From Epinephelus fuscoguttatus (lineage: Eukaryota; Chordata; Actinopteri; Perciformes; Serranidae), in contig NC_064772.1 of assembly GCF_011397635.1 (NCBI RefSeq), forward strand, positions 7,207,035 to 7,271,034: DNA of 64,000 nt, in the 5' to 3' direction. The translations under genes were made by a program, and so were the position numbers. This document shows, piece by piece, positions 1 to 16,825 of this stretch. How positions within the stretch are numbered: the stretch's first letter is position 1; every line of letters starts with the position of its first letter. The notes under the pieces were generated by a model. The model was given only the letters and a program-made list of their open reading frames with translations, was not told where the DNA came from and did no database searches.

Positions 1-1062
1 TGTTGATTTTGGTATTTTCATGGGATTTGCTGACAATAAGAAGAAATAGTAATAACTTTGAGTATAGTTTTGAGCAATATGATTTCTTTTAGCAGGAGGC
101 AGCTAGATTTGTAGAGTTAACAGTTGTTCATTGATTTTCATTCTCAGCAAAACAGAATTTTTGGTGTTTAAAAAATGTCTAAAAAATGTAATTAACCAAC
201 TATTGCAGACCACTATAATACAGGGCTCCCAAAGATCCTTAAAACTTATTAAAAGGCTTTAAATTAATTAATCTAATAAAAAAAAAGGCCTGAATTGGTA
301 TTAAAATGTTTAAAATCTTTTTTTTTTTTTTAAACTCTGTGAAATACTAAGAAATGCAAAGTCGGATTTTATCAGTTCAAGGCAATGCATACGAGGCATT
401 TGTATTTTATGCCAGAAGTTTTTCAAACTTAGCACAATGGGAATGAAGGCAGTGGAATTCCACATGCAGAATAAGAAATATAAAATGGCCAATAAATGCT
501 AGATATTTCCCAGTTGTGTTCTGCTCTCATCCGCACCATGAGACAAATTTGTTTTGAATTACATTCCAAGTCATGTGGAAAAGTCTTAAATCTAATTTGC
601 CCTGAGCTGTAGAAACTAATAGTTGAGTAAGAATAGTGTAGTTAACTTACGTTCAGTTACTCTTATGAATACAGGTTATGTGGTAGAATTAAATACATTT
701 GTCTTTGTCTGTGAAAGCAGCAGATTATTAGTCTTGGTTACAAATGTACTCAAACAGTGTATTAAAATCATCACAACCATACAATAAATGTCTTGTAGCA
801 GCAATAAATAAAACATAGTTTTTGCCATTTAAAACCGCACAAGTGTGACATGCAAAGTTGAAATTAAAATGTACTATATGTGCAATTAGTGGTTCATTGG
901 TCTGTTTCATGTAAGCTGATTGCTTTTGAAATTATTTAATTTTAGCATCTTACAGCCCCCATCCCATAAAGAGGAGCATAACTTGGTGTATTTGTTGATA
1001 TATCTTCAAACTGAAGTTTACTAAACAGTGGCAATAATGTTAACTGTCTCTTTGATTGTTAG
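1..1062. other. AT-rich upstream/intronic DNA before the first MYNN coding exon
   Basis: I see no coding exon here; open frames are short and low in complexity. A plausible splice acceptor ends at 1062, just before the MYNN start, so this stretch is probably the 3' part of a 5'-UTR intron, with the promoter and first exon here or beyond the left edge. No CpG-rich core is visible. Confidence 0.5.
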
Positions 1063-1074
1063 CCAGCAGCAGAA

Positions 1075-5956
<4,882 letters not shown>

Positions 5957-6666
5957 GGCCTGAGGCACAGCGGTGTCACTCTCGTGGAACATTTTCACAT
6001 TTTAGCATTCAAGCCACAGTCAGTCACATCCAGGCATGTATTACCATATAACAGACTGTAATGGACCATTTTTTAATGGTGAAAATATGTGTAACACAAC
6101 TGACGTCAGAAACGTGCTTTCTGCTCTACATTTTTTCCTCCAGTGTAGAAACAGATGTGTTCATCTACTTTGGCTCTGTGTTTCAAGCTTCAACAGTCAC
6201 TTAAATGTCACTACTTCACCAAAAACTTGAATCCAACAACACTTTCACAGACGTTGATGTGTGGCTGGAGTTAGTTTTCTGTCTGAATTCTCTCATGTAA
6301 AGAAACAACGCATTGTTTTTTAATAGATAACAAAGGTCAGCTGATATCGCCATGAAATGTGATTTTATTTATCATAAATGTTCCACATATGTGATGTTAG
6401 CTTAATTAATGTAAACATAACCGAGTTCTCTGTTTCAGTGTAATACAGTTTTTTTTAAGCAGCAGTTTTAGGTCTTAGCAGAAGTGTTTGTGCTTCAAGT
6501 TTGAAAACTGAATCACGTTTCTTTCAGCTTGAAAGTAGCTGTTTTTTGTTCCATGCTTTCTTTTTTCTCTTTCCTAGTTTTTTTCGATAAAACGTCTGCA
6601 TTACTTGTACAGAAATGTGACTTACATATACAAGTTGTCTGCTGTATAAAAACTGTACAACAGGAA

Positions 6667-6672
6667 AATAAA
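6667..6672 (+). terminator. mynn: MYNN poly(A) signal (AATAAA)
   Basis: The canonical hexamer lies about 710 bp after the MYNN stop, with A-rich then GT-containing sequence after it. Bases 5957 to ~6690 are therefore the likely 3' untranslated region. They contain no other open gene. Confidence 0.6.
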
Positions 6673-6699
6673 ATTAAAGACAAAAAGGAACAGATGTGT

Positions 6700-7900
6700 T
6701 TGCCTCAGTGACTTTTGCAGATATAGTATTGAGAAATAAATGATTATTGCTTAAATAATAGTTATGTAAAAATGAAAATCCATGATGAAGATTAATTTGT
6801 AAGCTCATTCGAGTATGACAGTGGGAGTCTTTAAAAGCTTAACTGCTAAAATACCGTGTACTCAAACATACAAAATAAGGTTTAATTGGCACAAAGTAAA
6901 TATGTATTCAAAATTAATATAAATAAAGTCTACATTTACATTATTAAGACTAAACTAATGTAATGTTGGAGACAGTAATATGGTAATTTTGTAGTTCTAA
7001 GGACTTTGTAACTTAAGAGGGGGAAGGAGTGGTGCAAAGAAGGGGTAGGCATATCAAATGATTTTTTTAAGCACTGGGGAGGGACTTAAGCTTTTTATTT
7101 TTGCTTAGGGGAGGGATATACAACTTTAACTGGCTGTATTGTGTATTCATTTGACAGCTGGGATTGGAAGGCATGTTTTCTTTAAAAACTGAAAGCCCAA
7201 ATCAAACCATTTATCATAGCTATACACTGTAAAAACAGAAATTGTCATTGGCAGTCCTTAGACACATCATGTACAATGAGAAAAAACACATAATCAAATC
7301 TGACCCTAAAATGGTAATGCTTCATCAAAGTCCCTTTATTCTACATGTCTCATTTAAAAATTGGCCAAAAATAAACTGTTTGCATGAACCAACCAGCATG
7401 CAGGACAAGAATGAAAAAGCAAGACTTTTTTTAATTCCAGGATTTCATCTTCATCTTTCAACTTTTAATGTTGAATCACTTAAGGGTAAGTTTTAAAAAC
7501 TGAATAACTGACTTATGGTGGAGTAAGGGTCATGCATTTTCCGCTAGTCACTCAGGGAGACTGGAGGAAGAATATTTATTGCTTCGGGGAGAGTCAAACA
7601 AAAAACAAACAAACAAAAAAAGAAAACAACACCACCCCCTCCTCTAATAGGTAAAGAACAGTCCCTAATGTGACTCAAGGAAGAATTAAAGGGACATTTA
7701 ACCTAGAAAGAAATGACAGCCAATGTACGTTTGTGGTTGAATACCAAATAAAGCCATTAAAATATTAAAACTAGGGAGCTGGTCTTGTGGTCTGGTCTCT
7801 CGACTGCATATTTTAAAAAGCTAAATAATTATATTCGGTAGATCTTGGGTTTCCTGTTGTTTTTTTTTGTGTGTGTGTGTGTGTGTTTTTGTCCTTCGCG
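6700..7900. other. MYNN-LRRC34 intergenic DNA
   Basis: AT-rich sequence with an A/C-rich simple stretch near 7600-7635. I see no exon, RNA gene or clear mobile element. Confidence 0.5.
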
Positions 7901-7917
7901 AGACGCCATCCGCCCTC

Positions 7918-7931
7918 GTTGCCGTAGTAAC
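7918..7931 (+). promoter_or_regulatory. lrrc34: X-box (RFX binding motif) at the LRRC34 start
   Basis: GTTGCCGTAGTAAC fits the RFX consensus GTNRCC-N(0-3)-RGYAAC with a 2-base spacer and no mismatch. It lies 24 bp before the LRRC34 ATG, downstream of a T/GT-rich tract. RFX factors drive ciliary genes through such sites; use here is inferred. Confidence 0.6.
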
Positions 7932-7955
7932 TCAAACCCCATTGCACGAATAACG

Positions 7956-10684
7956 ATGGCTAAGGAAAATATCTCAGACTTTTACGCTGCTTTCTGCGCA
8001 GAACATGAGATAAAAATAAACCCACACATTTTACAAGTGTTAGAGACGACGACGGAAACGGAGTGAGTGGCTCTACGTAATGTGACATTACTTAAAGTTA
8101 ATGTATTTTGACGAAACAAGCCATCATTAGCTTCCGAGATTCATGTTGCCTTCAGGTGTTGCTGACTGATAACCTGACACTGATATTTTCAGTGGTAGCA
8201 TCACAGTTTAGAAATATTCCATTTTACTTAGTAAGTAAAGGTAACCAAATATTAGCAGCAAAATGAGGTGGTGGAAAGTAATTAAGTACTTTACTTTAGT
8301 GTTGGAAGAAGTATTCAGATCATTTACTTAAAGTAAAAGTAGTTTACTAATGCCACAGAAATATTCTGTTATAAAAATACAAAATTCTGTTTTTAAAATG
8401 TGAAAAAGAAGTGCAAAGGTATTACCATCTAAATATACTTGAACTGCTAAAAGTAAAAGTACTCATTTTGCAGAATGGCCAATTTCAGACTCGCTTGTTG
8501 GATTATAATTAGTAGTTAATGTGTTCATCACTTTAATGTTACCGCTGGTATAGGCAGAGCTAATTTTAATTACTTGATTTATCGTTGGATAACCTGAAAT
8601 AACATATCATGTATTATTTGTTGATAATATTTTGTATTAATAATATGAATATGTAAAATAACAAGTATTAGAATGGATCAAGTAAATGGAGTAGAGGTAA
8701 AAAAAAAAATAATAAAAAAAAGTAGCATAAAAATGGAATTACTGAAGTAAATTACATCCAAAATGTACATTAATTCAGTAAATGTACTTTTAGCCACTGC
8801 TTTACTGATGTAACAATTACTACACTGTACTGAAGTTACAATTTTGAATTTGTGCACTTTACTCATGAAGGCTACTTTTTACTCTGCTATTCAAACTTCT
8901 ACTCCAAAACATTTTAAAGGAAAATATTGCACTTTTTACTCCATTACATTAGTGTAAATGCTAAAGTGCACAATTACCTTGTTACTTACAAAATATGATC
9001 AAGAAAATATATTGTATTTTTATAAAATTACGCTACTCAAAATGAAATAAAACAAATTTAAATTTTCCAGGTCAACTAATTACAACAGTAAAATGCTGCT
9101 GCTTCCACTACTGATACTACCAGTTTGCAACTACTTTTTTCTTAGTTTTGTTTGGATTTTCATGCAAGAACTACTTAATTTAGAAAATAAACCCACAGCA
9201 GCTGTTCATTAACTTTTAGTTATGCAATTTGTTTGTGTTCCATTCAAAAGCATGTAAATCCGATCAGATTTCAAATTTAATGCAGTGAGTCTGAAGGCAG
9301 CATGAGTGTTTAATTATGAAATTAATTAAAGTGTTTTTGTGTGTGTTTTTGGCAGGAACACCATCTTAAAACTGACCAGTAACAACCGCCTGAGACGTGT
9401 TCAGCGACTTGATGACAAAGATGTTCTTGCTCTCTCAAAATGTCTCAGAAACAACAAGAGTGTGGCAGGTGAGCTGTCAGGTAAGGGTGAGGGTGAACTC
9501 CTTAGGACATGTTTAACAATGTAAAACTTGTTTTCTTTGTTTCAATAGGTCTTGATGTCAGTTACAATAACATATCAGATGAAGGGGTCGGACACCTAGC
9601 TGACCTCTTACAGGTGAGCAGGAAATTTAATTAAATAGTTTAATTCGTTGGACAGGTTGGTGGTAAACTGCTGTTACCCCATATGGAGTTTTTTTTTTTT
9701 GCCATATTATTAATGCTCCACCTGTAGTCGATGTTTATCTTTGTGTTTTCACTGAGCAGGAGGAGAGCTTAGCTCTGCACTCTCTGAACTTGATGTTCAA
9801 TAACATCCAGACAGACGGCGCTGAAGTTCTTGCCAAGAGCCTTCAGGTTCATACCATTCTCACACACACACACACATACACTCACAGAGCTACTTTTTAT
9901 AGGCACCTCTTCTGCTTACTTTTACTTTTATTTAATAAGAACAAATACCCAGAAAATACCAAAACAACAATGTGTTACTCTGTCTGTCAATGCTGTCTGA
10001 CTTACTGTCTGCGACTCTCAGCTCCAAGCCTGTTGATTCCTACTGAGAACAACCCTAATATATTCTGTATATACATATATATTTAGAAAATCTAAGTTAT
10101 TTCCTAAAACACCTAATCACTGTATTTTCATCAAACAAACAGAGGGAAGTAGTGCATTTGTTGGGGACTATTTTCAGCAGCAGATTAATCTACATTTGTT
10201 ACTCTAGTGGGTATTTGTTGCAGCAGCGCAGTGATTGTGGGGTTGATTCAAAATAAGCTACAGTGTGTGTTCATAGTGATAAAAGACCATGTCACCCAGT
10301 GCAACAGTGTGGCCCACTGATGTGTTTTTAATAACAATGGAGCTAGCTTTGTCACACAGAGGAAGAAGATATATGAGGCTGTAGGTGCACACCTATGGTG
10401 CACACACAGTACTTGTTACTGGATACATTTACTGTTGGTTTCAGTCTGAACATGACATTTATTGATAGTAACTACTCAGATACTTCGCACTTCTGCCTTA
10501 AGATGTTAGATGTCAGAAAGTGATGATATCTCCCTCTGCCTCTCTCTCTGCAGTGTAACAGCACCTTGGTGTCTCTCAGCCTGTCAGGTAATAAGATCGA
10601 GAACAGAGGAGCCATGCATCTGGCCAGCATGCTGCAGGTGAACACCAGCCTGAGGGAGCTGGAGCTGGCCAACTGTGACCTGGT

Positions 10685-10737
<53 letters not shown>

Positions 10738-13372
10738 GAGCACATCATGCTGGTACTATTTATTCTGTAAAGCATCAGGCTAATAACCACAGACTGTGCA
10801 AAATAATGGATGTAGCCATTGTGACGTCACCCATTGGTTTATGGACTCCTGTTTGTGGACTGAGTTTGGCAATTTATTTATTTTTATTTATTTATTTATT
10901 TATTTTTTTACTTTTTGTTTCTTTGTTGTATTTTAAGAAGCCTTTTGTAACACCTTTGCTTAACGGACTACAAAAGAAAAATAGCCCCTTCGTTAATTGT
11001 GGTATTTTTATACCATGTGTACTTGTTCATTTGTAATGTCCCTTCTCAAATAAATGAAACTAAACCAAACTATATTTGGACGAGGTGGTGAAGCTGTGGA
11101 TGAGTGAGGAGTAGATCTGACCCATAGACTGCAGCAATGCCTGGCAGACAGCCTGTCATTCAAAGCAGCCTTGCCCTTAACTATGAGTATCTTTAAGCTT
11201 TAATAAAATCAAAATGGGTGAGTAATATAAAGGTTCACCCTTGCACAGTTGTCATAAACAGGGATATTGAGACCAAAACTGTTTTTTGTACCAGGCTGTA
11301 AACATGCTTATTTCTGCTGTAATGTTGGGCATTTTAACATGGGGTCTGTGGGGACTGACTCACTCTTGGAGCCAGCCTCCAGTGGCCATTACAAGAACTG
11401 CAGTTTTTGGCACTTCCATTTTGGCTTCATTTTTCTGCCCCAAAGACTGTTGCTAGGTGACAATTTGTTACACAAAATTAACCTCAAAAATAATATATAT
11501 GAATATCTATTTTCTTCCTTTGATTTTACATTGATAATAAGGGTTGTTGTGTTGGTTGCCTCTGTCCCTGCAGGCCACTCAGAGTGTGATAGCGTTTGCT
11601 ATCATGTTGAAAAGCAACAAAACTCTTTGCTCTGTTGATATCAGCCGGCCACTGCTCTTCAGCCACCAGGTACAAACACACTGAGCACCACACTGGTGTA
11701 TTATACACACAAAATCACATTTGATAAATAATACAAGCTCAGCATACATGTACAAGCTCATATACATCAGCAGACAGATGTATGACTCTTCTAACCTGAA
11801 GCTCTCTGTCTGTCTCAGGAGGAGTGGGCAGTGCACTTCTCTGAGATGCTGGCAGTGAACAGCAGCCTGGTGGAGCTCCACCTGGGGAAGATGGGGATGA
11901 CGGACACCGGGATGGAGAGACTGACTGAAGGCCTGCGGCTCAACCACAGCCTGCGCTACTTGGACCTGTGCTGGTAGGAACAAAATCATCCTCTACAGCA
12001 AGTTGTGTATTCTTAAAATCCTCCTCATCCTCTGGATAGATGGAGTGAAACAGGTACATTTCAGAATCCACTGAACAGTCTTCTCTTTGTTGTCTTCAGT
12101 AACCGAGTGACTCGTGATGGCGTGCATCATCTGGCCAAGCTGCTGAAGCAGAACCTGACCCTGGAGGTCATAGATCTGTCATGCAATCGGATTGAAGATG
12201 AAGGTGCTGTGTACCTGAGTGAGGCCCTTACCTGGCCAGGCTGCGTCCTGAGAGAGTGAGTCCAACACACTCAGACAAAAATCATCCCTGCAACATGAGA
12301 TAACCATTAAAGGGGCATTCTACCCTCTGGCAAACGGCACATTTTCTTCATACCTGCTGTTGCTTTTAAGACGTGATGTATTCTGTGCCACCTTGGTGTC
12401 AGGGCACTGACTCCCAACCTTTCTAGCTTCCTAAAGTTAGGAATGTCTAATTGTGTATGACTGTGATCATGTCTGAACAAGACAAAGTATCCAGTTTTAT
12501 TAAACTTACTTTAAGGATTTTTTAGAGATTTGAAAAAGAGGAAATATCCCGTTTTTGTTTTAAAAGGATTTGTAGAGATTTGAGGAGGGAAAAATTCATG
12601 TTTTTACGTTCATTAAAGGACTTTTAGAGATTAAAAGGGGATAAAATAAGCTGTGTTAGGTATTTTAATCCTGTTTTCCTCATTTTAAGAAGTTTTAGAA
12701 ATTTGAAGCGGAGAAAATATCCTGGTTTTACTTATTTTAATCATTTTTAGTGGTCTGAAGGTGTTAGAATATCCAGTATTTCACATATTTTACAATGTTT
12801 AGATGACTGAATTATTATCTGTTATCAGACTCCCCTGTAGCATCTGAAAGTGTTTACAGGAGACATACAAACACTGTCTCTGTCTGTCAGGCTGTCTGTC
12901 AGCAGTAACAACATCAGGACGGAGGGTCTGCTCTCTCTGGCTCATGCTTTGACAGTTAATACATCTCTGAATCACATTTACATCTGGGGGAACCACCTGG
13001 AGGAGACTGTCTGTCAGGTGACATTTTCTACACATCCTTTTCACCTTTCAGAACTGCAACAGAGACACAGTCATATTTTACCTCATAACTTTAATTCTAC
13101 CCCTTCAGGCCTTCAGAGATCTGATCGCCAGCGGCCGTCTTCCTCCAGAGCAGACGGATGTTAGCGCCTACGAGGTGGACGGTCAGGTGTTTCTCGCTGA
13201 GGTCTTCCACTGTTTGAGGAGACACTATTGCAACACAAACAGCTCCGCTACAGACACATCCCCCAACTCCGACACTGCAACAGACCTGCTGACACACCAC
13301 ACTGCCAGCTCTGACTTTACCTCTGCACCACACACTGAGAGTCAGCAGCTTGTTCCCCTACAGTCCTGTTAG
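7956..13372 (+). CDS. lrrc34: Leucine-rich repeat-containing protein 34
   Basis: Ten exons: 7956-8062, 9356-9468, 9549-9613, 9760-9846, 10554-10682, 11574-11669, 11819-11973, 12100-12255, 12891-13017, 13109-13372. They join in frame to about 432 residues, the usual size of LRRC34. The protein is mostly ribonuclease-inhibitor-type leucine-rich repeats (LDVSYNNISDEGV, LSLSGNKIENRGA, LRYLDLCCNRVTRDGV, LEVIDLSCNRIEDEGA). A family-specific segment with DISRPLLFSHQEEWAVHFSE and a C-terminal YIWGNH...VDGQVFLAEV block follow. The start is the first ATG after the X-box; an in-frame upstream region is low-complexity and less likely. LRR scaffolds bind proteins. Literature links LRRC34 to ciliated and pluripotent cells and to nucleolar proteins; no catalytic motif is visible. 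Several introns begin with CA-rich microsatellites. Confidence 0.92.
8267..9115. mobile_element. Non-autonomous hAT-like element (GTGGTGGAAGAAGTA family), LRRC34 intron 1
   Basis: The left end reads like GTGGTGGAAAGTAATTAAGTA and the right end is its inverse (TGCTTCCACTACTG). The interior is the AT-rich 'AAGTAAAAGTACTCATTTTGCAG' type common in percomorph genomes. It is diverged and has no coding capacity. Confidence 0.55.
10684..10735. repeat. (AC)n microsatellite directly after the LRRC34 exon 5 donor
   Basis: About 24 AC units begin five bases into intron 5. A shorter CA run (9861-9876) lies just after the exon 4 donor. The open frames over this run are artefacts. Confidence 0.9.
10760..11465. 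repeat. Dispersed fish repeat in LRRC34 intron 5
   Basis: Contains phrases I recognise from many teleost loci (ATGGATGTAGCCATTGTGAC, GAGACCAAAACTGTTTTTTG, ACTGCAGTTTTTGGCACTTC) around a (TTTA)n run at 10869-10910. The family name is not known to me. Confidence 0.45.
12490..12790. repeat. Degenerate ~60 bp minisatellite, LRRC34 intron 8
   Basis: About five diverged units share an AAGGATTTTTAGAGATTTGA core followed by a GGA(G)AAATATCC-like phrase and a T-rich run. Confidence 0.55.
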
Positions 13373-13447
13373 GGGTCTCATTAATCTCAAAACCTTCTCA
13401 CACCCTCCAGAATCCCAACAGACTTAAAGAGACCTGCACACACATCA

Positions 13448-13453
13448 AATAAA
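13448..13453 (+). terminator. lrrc34: LRRC34 poly(A) signal (AATAAA)
   Basis: The first canonical hexamer lies 75 bp after the LRRC34 stop. A second AATAAA occurs at 13671-13676, so alternative ends are possible. Confidence 0.55.
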
Positions 13454-13679
13454 CAAACAACACAATGTATATGTGCCAGAAGAAAGATCTTGAGAACTCT
13501 CAAACTTGTGGTGATAAAATAAGTCTTCTGAACAATCAATTGTTGCCTGTGAGATTTTTTTAATCAAAGGTGCCTCCAAAATGTAAATCCTTATATTTTA
13601 TTTACATTTAAGTGTATAGTGCATAGATTTAAGGGTGTATAATGTAAAGTGCAAAGATTTAAGCTTGTAAAATAAACCT

Positions 13680-14720
13680 ATGCATGCATGCTAGACAGCC
13701 AAGTATTCCATAAGAGCATCCAAGTTCATCACAGATTTTATCAAATGGGGCAACAAACAAACTGCAATTAAAAACCAATGAAAGGAGCCCAGAGAAGAAT
13801 GCAGAGGCCAAGTGCTCTATGTGACCACCCCCATGTTTGGTTAACACGCTGCAATCTGCTGAAGTTGGAACTCGGGGAAAAAAGTAAGACCTTCACATGG
13901 AAAGGCGCAATGGAATGGTCATTCTATCTATCTATCGAACTATCTAGTGAGTTCACCGACATATATACGTTGTACACATAATAACATTGTAGCTACCATT
14001 TCCATTTAGTTGATTTGCGCTTGATATAAGTCTTTGCACGCATGCGTATCTCCATCTCTGTCCACACAAAATGAATGCACACAACAATGTGATGTTGGCT
14101 GTGGTGCTTCACTCTGTTCAGCTCAGCACCCATTCACACGAATCTAAGCTGTAGTTTGATATTTTAGCGAGCAAAGACGAGCAAGAAAAATGACTTATTT
14201 TATACAGTCTTTCTCTTCACTCATGTCACTGTGGTAATTGTTCTAAGCCTCTGTAGATGTTCGTGAAGCTCAGAGACATGACATACGAACATCAGTTTGC
14301 TGCAGGCATCCATGTTTTCCCCAGCAGATGCACTGGGACACATCTAGGTCAGTGGTTCAGGAATACTGAGTCGGCGACTTCTGACTTGCAATAGACTGCA
14401 GCATAAGTTCAGGGAAATCATTAACAGAAATAAAATGTTCCTCAGCAGATACAGTTTGCCTTGTTCTCCAATAAAATTGTGGACACAGTGAACACAGTTC
14501 ATTTCTTTGGTTGTGAGTTTGACTATTTTAGAATTATTATGAATACCATATCTTGCATATAGATATTACAAACATGTTTAAATATTTATGTTAATTTCAG
14601 CCACATTGACTGACCCTAAGTCCTAATTCTTAAACCAAATTTTAGTTAATAGTTAAATTTATGCTTACAAAATTATCTGGGCAACATGAATATGAATTAG
14701 GTCATAATCAATCTGCAGTT
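13680..14720. other. Convergent LRRC34/LRRC31 intergenic DNA
   Basis: AT-rich, with no coding exon or RNA gene recognised. The two LRR genes end toward each other across this gap. Confidence 0.5.
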
Positions 14721-14721
14721 A

Positions 14722-15170
14722 AATGTTAAGTGTATAAGATTTTGGGGAATTTAGAGGCATCTAGCCAAAAAGACTGCAGAATGCAACCAGCTGAAACTTC
14801 TTCCCGTTAGAACTCCTTCAATGTTCTTTGTTCAGGAGGTTTTAACCAGGAGCTGAAGTATCTGCAGAGGTCAGTATTTCTGTAACGCTCTCATCACGAC
14901 AGGGCTTCTGACTACATTGACTGATGCAAAAATGTGAATATCCCTATCTAGAGCCAGTGTTTGGTATGTCCGCTGTGGGCTACTGTAGAGCCATGGCTGT
15001 AAACATGGCGATCCACAAGGACCCACTCCCTATGTGGATATAAATGGCTCATTCTAAGGTAAAGAAAATTTAATGATTATTTTTGAGTTATTATACACTA
15101 AATACAACATACTTATTATATTTTTTTCCATTTCTGCCAATATATCCCCCCAAATCCTACACACTGGACC
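14722..15170. mobile_element. TTAA-type miniature element (GGTCCAGTGTGTAGGATT family), copy A
   Basis: The right end CCTACACACTGGACCT is followed by TTAA; the left end is decayed. Interior phrases (GCCAGTGTTTGG, GGACCCACTCCCTATGT, GGGCTACTGTAGA) recur in the copy at 44196-44926. Confidence 0.65.
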
Positions 15171-15434
15171 TTTAAAAGTAAAAGGCTAAATTAGTTTTCC
15201 AAGATATTTTTGGCCAATTTTAAAAGTTTTCAAGCTCTAGAAAATATCAAAAACTTTTTACGGATTTTTACAATTTTCAAGACCTGAGGAGATCCTTATC
15301 AAATGTACAGACTATTATCCAGGGCACAGTCATGTTTCTGCTTAAATCTCAGAGTGCTGGTGATGGTTTTTATTACAGATGTCCTTCATTAGTGACATAT
15401 GATATCAGATCAGCATCTTCAGGGTTTTGAATCC

Positions 15435-16788
15435 CTACTCCTCAGGACTCTCCTGATTGGTCGCCTTAAATGATGCCGTTGTGTCTTTATTTGGTGGATC
15501 CCACTCCAGCAGGACGCTCCTCTTCCTCAAGCAGTGGTCCAGCTGCTTTCTGTCCCGAGAGCCAATAGTCCACCGCTGCACCGCCAAGTGAGTCAGCGCA
15601 GAAAGCCGAGGCAGGGCACAGAACAGCGCCGGCAGCCAGGCTGCACAGGGAGCGAAGGTCGATGGTCGTAAGCTGAGGTCGATGTCCTCCAGTGAGCCCA
15701 GGCCTCCTGCAGCAAACAGGGCGGACCAGCCATCATCTCCCACCAAGCCGTTGTAGGACAGATCCAACACCCGGAGAGAGGACAGGCAGCCACGTCTGCA
15801 CACTGCAGCTGCACAGGATGAGGAATTAAGACTTAAGCAGAAATGTACAGTTTAGCAGAGGTGAGGACTTGGTTTGATGAATTTAAACTCAACCTGACAA
15901 AATCATAAAAAGACTTGCAGCTTGGCTTGGACTTTAACACCAATAAGTCATGACTTCACTTGGACTTGAGCCTTTCAACGTGAAAATACTTGATACCTTT
16001 CCCCCAAGCCCAAATATTAAAGAGTGTTATTTTAAAAGTTTCCTGAATCCTAGTTTCGATTTTTTGAAGTGGTCTTGTATGGGGAACCTATCCATAGACA
16101 GTATATTACATACAGTAGATGTCAGTTAACACGCCCTCAGTTTGGAGAAGCAGGATGGAGTCAGATGTGCCTAGAGTGGCAAATGCCAAATTGCGAATGT
16201 CACAATCTAAATATACCAAAACTGGACCTTTAAAATAAGATTACAGGACTCTCAAATACTATCTGACTGCCGATTACTAGCACAAACCCACAACAAAATA
16301 AAATACTTTTTACAGAAATGAATGCAGCCTTTAATTTCACTGTGATGGATTATATAACTCAAGGAGATTTCAATAGTCTTCAAGTATATTTACAGTGTGC
16401 ACAGAAATAAATGGAAGCCAAAGGCTGCCTAAAATGAAAAAGTCATCTAAAACACAGGAGCATGGTTTGTGAAGTACATTCTGCTGAAGTATATTCAGCA
16501 GACATTTTTGTCAGAGTTGGAAAAGCACAGGTGTTACTGACAACAGTGTCCGAGTAAACCATGATAGTGACAGTGAACCAGGATGTACAACAACCAGTTT
16601 CACAAAGATGTTTCAAACTGGCCATTAGTGTTAGGCCAGTCTTAGTTAGTCTAATGTGAGTTTGATAATTTCACAGAGATGAAGACCAACTTATTTAAGC
16701 CTAAAAAGTTTTCCACCCAAATGAAAAACCCTTTATTTTAACAAAATTGTATGTTTTGTTGTGGGTTTCTTTTATATAAAAAAAAAAA

Positions 16789-16825
<37 letters not shown>

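Noticed and set aside
5957-7955. Possible telomerase RNA gene (human TERC lies beside MYNN)
   Set aside because: No template-like CTAACCCTAA sequence or H/ACA layout was seen here or elsewhere in the window. TTAGGG-like matches are inside exons or transposon ends.
10472-10790. Open frames with Cys-Val runs
   Set aside because: Translations of the (AC)n microsatellite.
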